In this document: one piece after another, positions 31,140 through 40,600 of the stretch
How positions within the stretch are numbered: the stretch's first letter is position 1
Layout: each line of letters starts with the position of its first letter
From: Oscillospiraceae bacterium
Lineage (GTDB): Bacteria > Bacillota > Clostridia > Oscillospirales > Ruminococcaceae
NCBI GenBank assembly: GCA_900768125.1
Contig: CAAGBS010000021.1
Span: forward strand, 1-45,856
Direction: 5' to 3'
DNA length: 45,856 nt
The notes under the pieces: generated by a model
The model's database searches: none
Told to the model about the DNA's origin: nothing
What the model saw: the letters and a program-made list of their open reading frames with translations, nothing else
Program-made: the position numbers and the translations under genes

Positions 31140-32291
31140 TTAAACTCCAAAGAGCGCCTTGATCTTGTCCTCTGCGAGCTTAGCGCCGATCACGCACATT
31201 CTGCCGGTGACGTCGGCGGAACCGGTGCGGACCTCGTACTCCTCGGGAACGAAGTCAAAGTGATACCATACGCCGTCAGCGCCCGCAACGATACCCTTTG
31301 CGCGGAGGACTGTGCCGTATTCCTCGCCGGACAGCTTGGAGAGAGCGCTTTCAAGTTCTTCCCTGGTGAACTTCTTCGCAGTCTCAACGCCGAAGTTGGA
31401 GAATACCTCGTCAGCGTCATGACCGTGGTGGTGATGATGGTGATGTCCGCAGCCGCACTCCTCGCCGTCATGGTGATGGTGCTCGTGCTCCTCATCGTGG
31501 TCATGACCGTGATGGCAGCACTCGTCTTCGTCATCGTCGTCATGATGGTGGTGATGGTGATGTTCGTGCTCGTCATCGTCCTCATCGTGGTCGTGATGGT
31601 GATGGCAGCACTCGTGGTCATCGTCATCATCGTCATCGTGGTGATGGCCGCATACCGGGCAGATGCCCTCGTCTTTGAGAAGTTCCTCTGCAAAGCTGTT
31701 CTTTATTTCCATTGCTTCGAGGATCTGCTTGCCGTTGATGTCGTCCCACGGGGTGGTGACTATAGTAGCGTGCTCGTTAAGCTGGCGTATCATTGCGAGA
31801 GCCTCGGCAAGCTTGTCCTCTGACAGCTTCTGCGAACGGCTGAGAATGATGGTCTTGGCGGTCTCTACCTGATTCTTGTAGAACTCGCCGAAGTTCTTCA
31901 TATACATCTTTATCTTGGAAGCGTCAACTACGGTGGTGTAGGTGTTCAGCACCAGGTCGTCGCTCTGCACGTTCATGACTGCCTTCAGCACATCGGATAG
32001 CTTTCCTACGCCGGACGGCTCGATGAGGATACGGTCGGGGTGGAACTGCTCCAGCACCTGCGCCAGCGCCTTGCCGAAATCGCCTACCAGCGAGCAGCAG
32101 ATGCAGCCCTGGTTCATCTCTGTTACCTGTATGCCGGCGTCCTTCATGAAGCCGCCGTCAATGCCTATCTCGCCGAACTCATTTTCGATGAGCACGAGTT
32201 TTTCGCCGGCGTAAGCTTCCTTTAAGAGCTTTTTGATAAGGGTCGTTTTACCTGCTCCGAGAAATCCGGAGAACACATCTATCTTTGTCAT
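31140..32291 (-). CDS. CobW/COG0523-type GTPase (metal chaperone) with His/Asp-rich segment
   Basis: 383 residues. Walker A GFLGAGKT is at 9-16, ENEFGEIGIDG at 36-46 is the family switch block, and the metal-binding CICC is at 63-66. Residues 211-293 are almost entirely His, Asp, Glu and Cys, starting with CPVCGHHH and containing runs of seven His and seven Asp; the CobW C-terminal domain follows from about 295. COG0523 GTPases hand Zn, Co or other metals to client enzymes; the His/Asp stretch suggests metal storage or sensing. ATG 32291 follows GAGGG; an upstream in-frame extension is rejected. It has its own promoter and a structured leader. Confidence 0.93.
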   Translation of the reverse strand: MTKIDVFSGFLGAGKTTLIKKLLKEAYAGEKLVLIENEFGEIGIDGGFMKDAGIQVTEMNQGCICCSLVGDFGKALAQVLEQFHPDRILIEPSGVGKLSDVLKAVMNVQSDDLVLNTYTTVVDASKIKMYMKNFGEFYKNQVETAKTIILSRSQKLSEDKLAEALAMIRQLNEHATIVTTPWDDINGKQILEAMEIKNSFAEELLKDEGICPVCGHHHDDDDDDDHECCHHHHDHDEDDDEHEHHHHHHHDDDDEDECCHHGHDHDEEHEHHHHDGEECGCGHHHHHHHGHDADEVFSNFGVETAKKFTREELESALSKLSGEEYGTVLRAKGIVAGADGVWYHFDFVPEEYEVRTGSADVTGRMCVIGAKLAEDKIKALFGV

Positions 32292-32320
32292 TATAAATCC
32301 CTCTTTCTGTAAATTACAGC

Positions 32321-32338
32321 CCGCTGTAGATTCAGCGG
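32321..32338 (-). promoter_or_regulatory. Leader hairpin of the His-rich CobW mRNA
   Basis: CCGCTG/CAGCGG stem with six-base loop, about 30 bases upstream of the ATG. Next to it on the minus strand CTGTAATTTACAG forms a second small palindrome. Possible RNA structure or operator; no known riboswitch was recognised. Confidence 0.4.
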
Positions 32339-32351
32339 CTTCCAACTTTAT

Positions 32352-32380
32352 ATTTTAGCACACTTTTATTAATAAGTCAA
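32352..32380 (-). promoter_or_regulatory. Sigma-A promoter of the His-rich CobW gene
   Basis: On the minus strand TTGACT (32375-32380), 17-base spacer, TAAAAT (32352-32357), directly after the lysR stop. Confidence 0.85.
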
Positions 32381-32392
32381 GTGCCGTAAACG

Positions 32393-33280
32393 CTATTTAT
32401 TTGAATAGCCGTCTCTGCGGTAATCGAGATAATCAATGAACCGCTTGACTGCCAGCGGCGAAGTCTCGCGGTCGCGGAGCACGAAGCATATATCCCGATA
32501 GGCGGGTTCCGCAAGGCTGCGTATCTCCAGGCGGTAGAGAATGCGCTTAAGTATCAGACTGGGAAGTATCGCGACTCCAAGACCGCATTCCACCATGGAC
32601 ATCACCGCATAGTCGTCGAGGGTCTTGAACCGCACGTCGGGGCTCAGCCCCCGTTTGCCGAAAAGCTCGGAGACCTCCCCGCGCGCGCCGCGTTCCAGCA
32701 GCATGAACGGTTCAGTGCAGAGTTCCTCCAGCGGGACTGCTTCCAGTTCCGCAAGCCTGTGACCAACAGGGAGCACAACAGCCAGCTCGTCCCGCTCAAG
32801 CAGGGTGCAGTCAAGCCCGGACGGTATCGGCGGACAGAGGAACCCGCAGTCTACTCTGCCGTCGGCTATCCACTGCTCTATCTCGCTGTAGTCGCCTATC
32901 AGCAGTTCGTAGTCGATGTTGGGATAGTCCTGGCGGAAACGGCTGATTATTCTTGGCAGCCAGTGTTCGGTAACGCTGGCGAACGTGCCTATGCGGATTA
33001 TCCCGGTCTGCAGTCCGTTGAGGTCGTCTATCTGCATCTGCAGGCGGCGGTAGTCCTCGCAGACGTTCTTTGCGTAAGGCAGGAGTTTCACGCCGTCCGA
33101 TGTCAGGCGCACTCCTCCCCTGCTGCGTTCGAGAAGCTTCACATGCCATTCTGTCTCGAGGTCGTTTATCATACGGCTGACTCCGGACTGCGAGTAGTTC
33201 AGCAGTTCCGCCGCGCGGGTGAAGCTGCCGCATTCCACAGTCTTGATGAATGCCATATATTTCAGTATGCTTGCGTCCAT
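32393..33280 (-). CDS. LysR-family transcription regulator
   Basis: 295 residues, the usual length. The N-terminal HTH runs over residues 1-60 with YMAFIKTVECGSFTRAAELL and YSQSGVSRMINDLE; the effector-binding domain follows, with GIIRIGTFASVTEHWLPRII and VALRRILYRLEIRSL-like features near the end. The effector is unknown. LysR proteins often act on a divergent neighbour; here the divergent side carries the MFS pseudogene at 33412-33703, so its original target may be dead. A role on the downstream CobW gene is possible but that gene has its own promoter. Confidence 0.93.
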   Translation of the reverse strand: MDASILKYMAFIKTVECGSFTRAAELLNYSQSGVSRMINDLETEWHVKLLERSRGGVRLTSDGVKLLPYAKNVCEDYRRLQMQIDDLNGLQTGIIRIGTFASVTEHWLPRIISRFRQDYPNIDYELLIGDYSEIEQWIADGRVDCGFLCPPIPSGLDCTLLERDELAVVLPVGHRLAELEAVPLEELCTEPFMLLERGARGEVSELFGKRGLSPDVRFKTLDDYAVMSMVECGLGVAILPSLILKRILYRLEIRSLAEPAYRDICFVLRDRETSPLAVKRFIDYLDYRRDGYSNK

Positions 33281-33411
33281 GTTTTCCCTTCATGCGGAAA
33301 TATCATTATGATGCGTCCGTCTATCTGATTTATGTATCTTTGATTCATATGATACACCAAAACAACGGCTATGTCAAGTCTGCCGCGAAAGGTAAAGTTC
33401 AACAAAATTAA

Positions 33412-33703
33412 AAGTGGCTGAAAAACAACTACCGGTTTACTAAGTACGCATGTTTTATCGGATATATAGTTCAGGCTATAGTCAACAATTTTATTCCGCT
33501 GCTGTTCGTGACGTTCCAGAAGCAGTACAGCATTCCTCTTTCACAGATAACGCTGCTTATAACGCTGAATTTCGACATTCAGCTGCTTATTGATATGCTG
33601 TCCGCGGGGTTCGCACAAAGGAATACTCGCTGCGGTCGCTTTCCCGATAGTGCTTCTTATCGGAATACGGATAACTAAAAAGTTATGCGCTAAGCAGAAA
33701 TAA
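33412..33703 (+). pseudogene. MFS transporter remnant with internal deletion
   Basis: Translation from 33412 gives a membrane-protein N-terminus (KNNYRFTKYACFIGYIVQAI, then NNFIPLLFVTFQKQY and SQITLLITLNFDIQLLIDML) of the major facilitator type up to about 33615, then a change of frame and an ending GILAAVAFPIVLLIGIRITK that looks like the last helix and tail of such a transporter, stopping at 33703. About 300 residues in between are missing, and the first codon is preceded by a stop with no start. So the gene lost its start and its middle. Divergent from the LysR gene. Confidence 0.75.
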
Positions 33704-33709
33704 AATCAG

Positions 33710-33733
33710 GGGGACTGCACAAACGCAGTCCCC
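33710..33733 (-). terminator. Terminator of asnB
   Basis: GGGGACTGC (33710-33718), loop ACAAAC, GCAGTCCCC (33725-33733); on the minus strand TGATTTTATTT follows. Confidence 0.85.
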
Positions 33734-33738
33734 TGTCG

Positions 33739-35565
33739 TTATACTATCTGAACATCATATTCCCTGAGCCAGTACTCCAGCTGGAGCATATACGCATATA
33801 TCTGCGGAACAGTCATCAGCTGACCGAACCAGTTTTTCCCGAAGCTTGCGCCGCCGGTGTCCAGCATTCTGCGCAGGCTGTCCGCGTCAACTATCTCAGT
33901 CAGGCGGCAGTCACCGCTATTGAGCACCGCGCGGAGTTTCCCGCTGAGAAGTTCCATATAATCCGGGTTGTGGGTCTTGGGGTACGGGCTTTTTTTGCGC
34001 CAGAGCACGTCCTCCGGGAGCAGTCCGGTCATCGCGTGGCGGAGAAGCCCTTTTTCGCGCCCGGTGTAGGCTTTCATCGCCCAGGGGACGTTGTATGCGT
34101 ACTCTACTATGCGGTAATCGCAGAACGGAACTCGAACCTCAAGACCGTTCGCCATCGACATTCTGTCCTTGCGGTCAAGCAGCGTTGCCATGAAGTAATC
34201 CAGATTGAGTATGAACATTTCGCGCATTCTGCGGTCGGTGTCGCTCTCGCCGTCAAGGTACTCCACGCCTGCAAGACAGCGGTCGTAGCTTTTTCTTACG
34301 AACGCTTCCGCTTCGCATGCTGACATTCTTCGCTTCATCAGCGCGGCGCGTTCCGGCACGGCGGTTGACCACGGGAATCCATCGTAGAACAGCACTTCTT
34401 TCCTGTGATACCAGGGATAGCCGCCCCAGACTTCATCTGCGCATTCACCGCTGAGTGCGACCGGGAATCTCTCCTTTATCTTCCTGCAGAAAAGCAGAAG
34501 CGAACTGTCCACGTCCGCCATACCGGGCAGGTCGCGCGCTTTGGTGGAATCGTACAGCGCCTCTGCGAGCGCGGGCGTGTCGAGCACCACGTTAGTATGC
34601 TCCGAGCCGATGAACTCCGCCATTCTGACTACCCACGGGGCGTCCTCGTCAGGCTGGAAGCTGCTTGCGTGGAAGTTCTTGTGATTGTCCTTGTAGTCTA
34701 TCGACCAGGTGGAGAGCGTTTTTCCCTGCTTTCGGAACTCGTTCGCGGCAATCGCTGAGATTATGCTGCTGTCAAGTCCGCCGGACAGAAAGCAGCACAG
34801 CGGAACATCGCTGACAAGCTGCCTTGTAACCGCGTCCGTAACAAGTTCGCGGACATGCGCCGAAGTTTCCGTGAAATTCTCGGTGTGTTCCCGGGCGTGA
34901 AGCGTCCAGTACTTTTTCAGCGAGAATCCCTCGGTGGTAAGTACCGCGCAGTGCGCCGCCGGAATTTCGCTGATATCCCTGAAAACTCCGCTTCCGGTCG
35001 GCTTTGCGGGACCTATCAGCATTATTTCAGCTGCGCCGTCCTGGTCTATCACGGGCTTTACTTCCGGGTGTTTCAGCAGCGCTTTTATCTCGCTGGCAAA
35101 TATAATGCCGTCCGGGGTGAGCGAATAGAAAAGCGGCTTGACGCCTATCCTGTCCCTGGCAAGGAACAGCGATTTTTTCCTGCTGTCCCAGATTGCGAAT
35201 GCGAATATTCCGTTGAACAGTTCCACGCACTTTTCGCCCCACTTTTCGTAGGAGCGCAGCACGACCTCGGTGTCGGAATGCCCCCGGAACTCCACGCCAG
35301 ACTCCTGCAGATCGCGGCGAAGTTCCTCCGTATTGTAAAGCTCGCCGTTGTAGACCAGCGTTAAATCTCCCGCGCTCATCGGCTGCGCGCCGTTATCCGG
35401 GTCAATGACTATCAGCCTGCGGTGAACAAGAAACGCGTTCTCATCGCTGTACAGCCCCGAAGCGTCAGGTCCTCTGGGCGCGAGAGAAGCGCTCATTCCG
35501 GTCATAACTCCGCTCATTTTTCTCATGTCCTGCCTGTAACCTATCTGTCCTGCAATACCGCACAT
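33739..35565 (-). CDS. asnB: Asparagine synthase, glutamine-hydrolysing
   Basis: 608 residues. MCGIAGQIG puts the nucleophile Cys directly after the initiator Met, as needed for class II glutaminase. The synthetase domain has the PP-loop LSGGLDSSIISAIAA and later GECADEVWGGYPWY. It makes asparagine from aspartate, ATP and glutamine. ATG 35565 is preferred over 35571 because AAAGGAG lies seven bases before it and because Cys must be residue 2. A terminator lies after the gene, and the glmS terminator separates it from the upstream gene. Confidence 0.94.
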   Translation of the reverse strand: MCGIAGQIGYRQDMRKMSGVMTGMSASLAPRGPDASGLYSDENAFLVHRRLIVIDPDNGAQPMSAGDLTLVYNGELYNTEELRRDLQESGVEFRGHSDTEVVLRSYEKWGEKCVELFNGIFAFAIWDSRKKSLFLARDRIGVKPLFYSLTPDGIIFASEIKALLKHPEVKPVIDQDGAAEIMLIGPAKPTGSGVFRDISEIPAAHCAVLTTEGFSLKKYWTLHAREHTENFTETSAHVRELVTDAVTRQLVSDVPLCCFLSGGLDSSIISAIAANEFRKQGKTLSTWSIDYKDNHKNFHASSFQPDEDAPWVVRMAEFIGSEHTNVVLDTPALAEALYDSTKARDLPGMADVDSSLLLFCRKIKERFPVALSGECADEVWGGYPWYHRKEVLFYDGFPWSTAVPERAALMKRRMSACEAEAFVRKSYDRCLAGVEYLDGESDTDRRMREMFILNLDYFMATLLDRKDRMSMANGLEVRVPFCDYRIVEYAYNVPWAMKAYTGREKGLLRHAMTGLLPEDVLWRKKSPYPKTHNPDYMELLSGKLRAVLNSGDCRLTEIVDADSLRRMLDTGGASFGKNWFGQLMTVPQIYAYMLQLEYWLREYDVQIV

Positions 35566-35623
35566 ATTCATTCTCCTTTCACGGCTCTCCTATATTGTAT
35601 GCCGTTTCCGGTATTATGTGCAG

Positions 35624-35649
35624 AAAAAGGCGGCTCATATGAACCGCCT
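35624..35649 (-). terminator. Terminator of glmS
   Basis: AGGCGGCTCA (35628-35637) and TGAACCGCCT (35640-35649) pair with one G-T; on the minus strand TTTTTCTG follows. Confidence 0.85.
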
Positions 35650-35655
35650 GTGATT

Positions 35656-37482
35656 TTATTCAGTTGTGACAGCCTTTGCAAGATTCCTGGGCTTATCGGG
35701 GTCGTTGCCGCGAAGCACCGAGGTGTAGTAAGCTATAAGCTGCAGTGCGCAGACGGTCGGGAGCGGGATAAGCATGTCGTCAAGGTCGGCTTCTATCTCC
35801 AGCCTCATGTCAACGCTGCCCTCGGCAAATACGGTACCCTTGCGGCAGAGGGCTATTATCAGACCTCCGCGCGCCTTGACTTCCTCCATGTTGCTGATGG
35901 TCTTTGCGAGCACGTTTGCCTGCGTTGCAACGGTTATGACCGGGATTCCCGACTCGATGAGCGAGATAGTCCCGTGCTTCAGTTCTCCTGCCGCGTATGC
36001 TTCGGAGTGGATATAGCTTATTTCTTTCAGCTTCAGGGAGCCTTCCAGCGAGAGGGCGTAATCAAAGCTTCTGCCGATGAAGAACAGATTATCCGCGTTC
36101 ACCAGCTTGCTGGCTATGAACTGGCACTCGTTCTTGCGGTCGATGACCGTCTGGATAGCTTTGGGCGCTTTAAGAAGCTGCGAAGTCAGTTCGCGCAGGC
36201 GCGCCTCGCCTATCTGACCCCTTGCAAAAGCGAACCGGAAAGCCAGCAGGTACAGCACGGAGATCTGCGCTGTGTAAGCCTTTGTGGAAGCTACCGCTAT
36301 CTCGGGGCCTGCAAGCGTGTGGATATACATGTCAGCCTGACGCGCTATCGCGGAGTACTTCACGTTGACAACCGCAAGAGTCTTTGCGCCGCGTGATTTC
36401 GCAAGTTCAAGACCTGCCTTTGTGTCGGCGGTCTCGCCGCTCTGGGAAACGACTATCACGAGGTCGCCCTCGCCGACAATCGGATCCATGTAGCGGAACT
36501 CGGAAGCTACTTCCACAGTCACGGGGACGCGGGCCAGCTTTTCTATGGCGTAGCGCGCTATTATTCCGGCGTGCATTGCCGTGCCGCACGCCACTATGAA
36601 TACACGCTTCACATCGCGGAGAAGTTCGTCTGTAAGCCCGGACTGCTCGAAGCACGGAACGCCGTCCCTAATGCAGGAATTGAGCGTTTTTGCGACGATT
36701 TCGGGCTGCTCGTGTATCTCTTTCAGCATGAAATGCGGGAATCCGCACTTCTGCGCCTGCTCTACGTCCCACTCGGCGGTGCTTACTTCTTTCTGCTCGG
36801 GAATGCCGTGCACGTCATAAAACTCGATATCATCATTTGTCATGCACACGATGTCATTATCGTCCAGCAATGCGTATTTCTTGGTATATTTCAGGAATGC
36901 GGGGATATCGCTTGCAATGAAGTACTCGCCGTCACCGATGCCAACTATGAGCGGCGACTCCTTGCGGGTAGCGTATACCCTGTCAGGGAAATCCTTGAAG
37001 ATGATACCCAGCGCATAGCTTCCACGTAGTTCCTTGAGGGTCTCGGTTATCGCGCGCAGCGGGTTGCGCTCGGAGTAGTAGTAATCCAGCAGGCACGCCA
37101 CGACTTCGGTGTCAGTCTGCGATGTGAAAGTATAGCCCTTTTCGGTCAGGAACTCTTTCAGTTCTATGTAATTTTCAATAATTCCGTTATGCACGATGGT
37201 AACTCTGCCGTTGGTGTGCGGGTGGGAATTGACATCGCTCGGCTCGCCGTGGGTCGCCCAGCGGGTGTGTCCTATTCCGCAGTGACCGACCGGACTGCCC
37301 TCTATCTCCAGCTTATGCTTCATATCGGAAAGCTTTCCCTTGGTTTTTACCGTTTTGATTCCGGTCTTTTCGAAGACCGCGATCCCGGCGCTGTCATATC
37401 CTCTGTATTCCAGCTTTTCAAGCCCCTGCATAAGTACGTCAGTGCAGTCCCGCTGACCTATATATCCTACTATTCCGCACAT
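35656..37482 (-). CDS. glmS: Glutamine-fructose-6-phosphate aminotransferase (isomerizing)
   Basis: 608 residues, standard. N-terminal MCGIVGYIGQ gives the glutaminase Cys, with HTRWATHGEPSDVNSHPHT typical. Two SIS sugar-isomerase domains follow, with VACGTAMHAGIIARYAIEKL, VVSQSGETADTKAGLELAK and the C-terminal ending DPDKPRNLAKAVTTE. The enzyme makes glucosamine-6-phosphate for peptidoglycan. TGGAGG precedes the ATG. No glmS ribozyme was seen in the 140-base upstream gap; a plain hairpin is present instead. Confidence 0.97.
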   Translation of the reverse strand: MCGIVGYIGQRDCTDVLMQGLEKLEYRGYDSAGIAVFEKTGIKTVKTKGKLSDMKHKLEIEGSPVGHCGIGHTRWATHGEPSDVNSHPHTNGRVTIVHNGIIENYIELKEFLTEKGYTFTSQTDTEVVACLLDYYYSERNPLRAITETLKELRGSYALGIIFKDFPDRVYATRKESPLIVGIGDGEYFIASDIPAFLKYTKKYALLDDNDIVCMTNDDIEFYDVHGIPEQKEVSTAEWDVEQAQKCGFPHFMLKEIHEQPEIVAKTLNSCIRDGVPCFEQSGLTDELLRDVKRVFIVACGTAMHAGIIARYAIEKLARVPVTVEVASEFRYMDPIVGEGDLVIVVSQSGETADTKAGLELAKSRGAKTLAVVNVKYSAIARQADMYIHTLAGPEIAVASTKAYTAQISVLYLLAFRFAFARGQIGEARLRELTSQLLKAPKAIQTVIDRKNECQFIASKLVNADNLFFIGRSFDYALSLEGSLKLKEISYIHSEAYAAGELKHGTISLIESGIPVITVATQANVLAKTISNMEEVKARGGLIIALCRKGTVFAEGSVDMRLEIEADLDDMLIPLPTVCALQLIAYYTSVLRGNDPDKPRNLAKAVTTE

Positions 37483-37513
37483 AAATTATCCTCCAGTGCC
37501 ATATTCTGTCTGT

Positions 37514-37545
37514 AATCATATTCAGCAAAACTGAAAAATATGATT
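37514..37545 (-). promoter_or_regulatory. Hairpin in the glmS leader
   Basis: AATCATAT (37514-37521) pairs with ATATGATT (37538-37545), with an inner CAG/CTG stem. It lies in the 5' leader about 32 bases upstream of the ATG. No known riboregulator was recognised. Confidence 0.5.
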
Positions 37546-37556
37546 TCCCCAGAATG

Positions 37557-37585
37557 ATTATATCACAATATTCCCTAAAATGCAA
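37557..37585 (-). promoter_or_regulatory. Sigma-A promoter of glmS
   Basis: On the minus strand TTGCAT (37580-37585), 17-base spacer, TATAAT (37557-37562). The -35 abuts the terminator of the upstream amidase gene. Confidence 0.8.
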
Positions 37586-37614
37586 GTGCGGCACACTTTT
37601 TTTGCGCCGCACTT
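37584..37614 (-). terminator. Terminator of the amidase operon
   Basis: AAGTGCGGC (37584-37592) and GCCGCACTT (37606-37614) form a 9-bp stem; on the minus strand GCATTTT follows, the same bases as the glmS -35. Confidence 0.75.
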
Positions 37615-37621
37615 CATTTTT

Positions 37622-40600
37622 TTACTCAACGCGGATACCGCCGGGATAAACCGGTTCCACGGTCTCAGCCGGTTCTTCCGTTACCGGGATCTCCTCGGTC
37701 GGCTGCTCCGGCTCTGACGTTTCAGGCTTGGACGGTTCGGTCGTTTCAGAGGTCACGGGTATCTCCGGAGTTTCCGGCTCGGTCGTCCCGCCGCTTCCGG
37801 AAGGCTCTGAGGGCGTATCCGGCTCGGTGGTCGGGGTGTCTCCGTGGTCGTCACCGCCGGAGGACGGAGTATCGCTGTTATCCGGCGCTTCACTGCTTCC
37901 GCTGCCGGAATAACTCAGCGTACTGCGCGCAAAGTAAGCCTTAACGCCGTCTGCGATGGACTGCGCGATACCGGACTGGTAATTCGGGTCGGCCATCACC
38001 ATGCATTCACGCTCGTTGGATATGAAACCCATTTCGACCAGCACGGACGGGAAATCCTGCTGAAGCGTTACCCAGTAATAGCTGTACTTCTCGCCGCGGC
38101 TGCTGCTCGTGCCGTCTGCGTAAACGCTGTTGTCATAGTAGGACGACAGTTTGTCGTTGATGGCTTTCGCAAGCGGCTGCGAAAACGGGGTGAAGTAATA
38201 CACCTCAACGCCGTGCGCTGATTCGCTGAGCGCGGAGTTGCAGTGCAGCGAAATGAACATATCTGCACCGTAGGCTCTGGCAACGGTCGGGCGGGTATTT
38301 GTAAGGATAAACTCGCTCTCGGTCTTCAGCCTTACGACAGACGCGCCCATCGCGGTGAGCTTGCTTTCGAGCTGCTTTGCGACAGCGAGGTTGACCGCCT
38401 GTTCGGTGACGTTTCCTATCGCGCCGGGGTCAAGTTTGGAAGCGGTCTTGCCGTAGCCGTGTCCCGGGTCGATGACGATGACCTTTCCGGAAAGCGGCGC
38501 AGTCGGAACGCTGAACGTCAGCATAAGGTCGCCGTTTTCGTCATAGTACGCGCCGCAGCCGCTGTAAACTCCCGCCTGTCTCAGCGTGAGAGTCAGACGG
38601 AATTTCGGCACGCCGTTCTTTTCGACTGTATCCCATATTCCCGAACTGAACAGCGAGCAGCTGTCAAAAGCCGGCAGCTTAGTCACGCTCGTCACATTGT
38701 CGAACACTATTTCGACCTTGGAAGCGTTATAGCTTGAAACGCCGTAGGGACCGTCAAGGTCGTCAAAATAGGTCATCGGCGCGGAAACGTTGAAAGTAGA
38801 TTTGTAGTCGAGGCTTATCTTGATGTAGCTTTTGCCGTTCGTATTGCCGACCGCCTTGACATACAGCCTGTTCTCGCCAAGACCGGTGTCGTAGAACGTA
38901 GTCACATCGGAAGCCTTGTAGCGCCGTCCTGAGGTGCTGATGACATAGTCGCCGGAAGCGCTCTTGTAGTAGTCAAGGCTGCCCGCCGGAAGCTGCGACA
39001 GCACCGGGCAGGGCGCGGAGCCTGTCGTCTGGCTGTCGTATATCGTGGTGTAGTTATTCAGCGTTTTTATGTAGGTCGTATAGTCTGCGGTCGTGAGTAC
39101 AGGTGCCATCGTGCCGACTATTTCGCCGGTCCCCGCGCTGGACTGGTCAACAAATTCCTCCACAACGACTTCTTTCGGAGGCTCCGGCTCGGCGTCGATA
39201 GTAATGCTGCCGCCGGTCATGTATTCCTCGATGCCGCGGTAGACTGCATAGTAGCTGGTGCTGCCAAGGTACTGCTGTTCGCCGATTATCCCCGCAGGGG
39301 CGCGGTAATAGCCGACAAATCTCGCGTAATCGGAGTTAGCGTCAAGGTCCTCGCTTGCGCCGGACTTCTCTTTCAGCGTTACAGTCTTGCCGCCGACAAC
39401 AGCAGTCACCTTTGAGCCGCTGTACGCGATGGCTTCAAGCGTTACCCTGGAGCCGCCCTCTATGACGATATCCTTTGTCTGCTCGATGGAGCGGAGCACG
39501 TCCACCTGCCTGTCGATGGAATAATATATCTTCTTCCCCTTGTGTTCGATGACGAACGTATTCTTGCCGACCTTAAGTTCCTTCTGGAAATAGAAGTTGC
39601 CCGCCTCGTTCAGCTTTACCTTTTCGCCGTCAAACAGCACATCGAAGTTTTCATCGAACGTACCCATGAATTTCACCGTGGAATCATAGGTGACAAAATT
39701 CGTCTGGGTAGGCGAAGTCATCTGTAACGTGTCGAAAAGAGTATCGGTGTTTATCTGCTCGCCGAAGTATTTCAGCAGAGTGGTCGTAGAGCCGAGCGGG
39801 TCGCTGCGCAGCGCCGACAGCGAGTTGAAGCAGCTTCCGCCGATGTCGCTGTAGTCTTCCATTATTGAAAGCTGGCGGAGAAGCTGGTCTTCATACCAGC
39901 CTGTGTACTGCCCTACGCGCTCGTTGAGGTGAAGTACATACAGCTTGATGTCGTTTTCCTCCGCGAGGTCGTACCACCATTCGATCACTTTATCAAAGTT
40001 CAGCGCCGTATCTGAATCGGTCCCGTAAGCCTTTACCATCACGAAATCCGCGTAGCCGCTGCGGATATACTCCCGCGTGTCGCAGAACCCGTCATACAGC
40101 GCCTGGACTGTATCCGCAGTCTCGGAGCCATCAGCGTTGGAACTGCTGTTTGCCCACATGTCCGTTATCTGCAGTCCGACAGCAGTAGTATTGCTGGTGC
40201 GGTGAATGACATCTGACAAAGTTCTGATAACAAACTCGTTCGTTTCGTACAGCCAGTTCGTGTAGCCTATTCCGGAACCGCTGCTCATGTATTCCGAGTA
40301 CATTTCCGGCGAGTCGCTGGTGTAGTAATTCGTCAGCAGAATGCCCTCGCACGCGTACTTCATCGCAAACTTATGCGCAGCCGCTGCGAAGCCGGATTTC
40401 AGTCCGCCGCCGCCGGAAAGCACCTCGTCAATGAGCGAATCCACGTCCAGCTGGACGAAAACGCTGAATCCGTTCTCGTGTGCGGAATCTACAGCCGCGC
40501 CGAGCGCTCCCCTGCCGGAATCCATATCAAGGTCGTAGCATTTTATCCCGTCGTGGTCGGTGTTGAGCACGACCGCGTTCATGTCGAAGCCGGAAAGCTC

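Noticed and set aside
31260..31823. Plus-strand frame rich in Val/Met opposite the His-rich CobW region, looking like a membrane protein
   Set aside because: It is the complement of His/Asp codons (ATG, GTG, GTC), which always gives Met and Val; not a real gene.
37483..37640. Possible glmS ribozyme upstream of glmS
   Set aside because: The gap is about 140 bases, part of which is a terminator and promoter, and no conserved ribozyme core was found.
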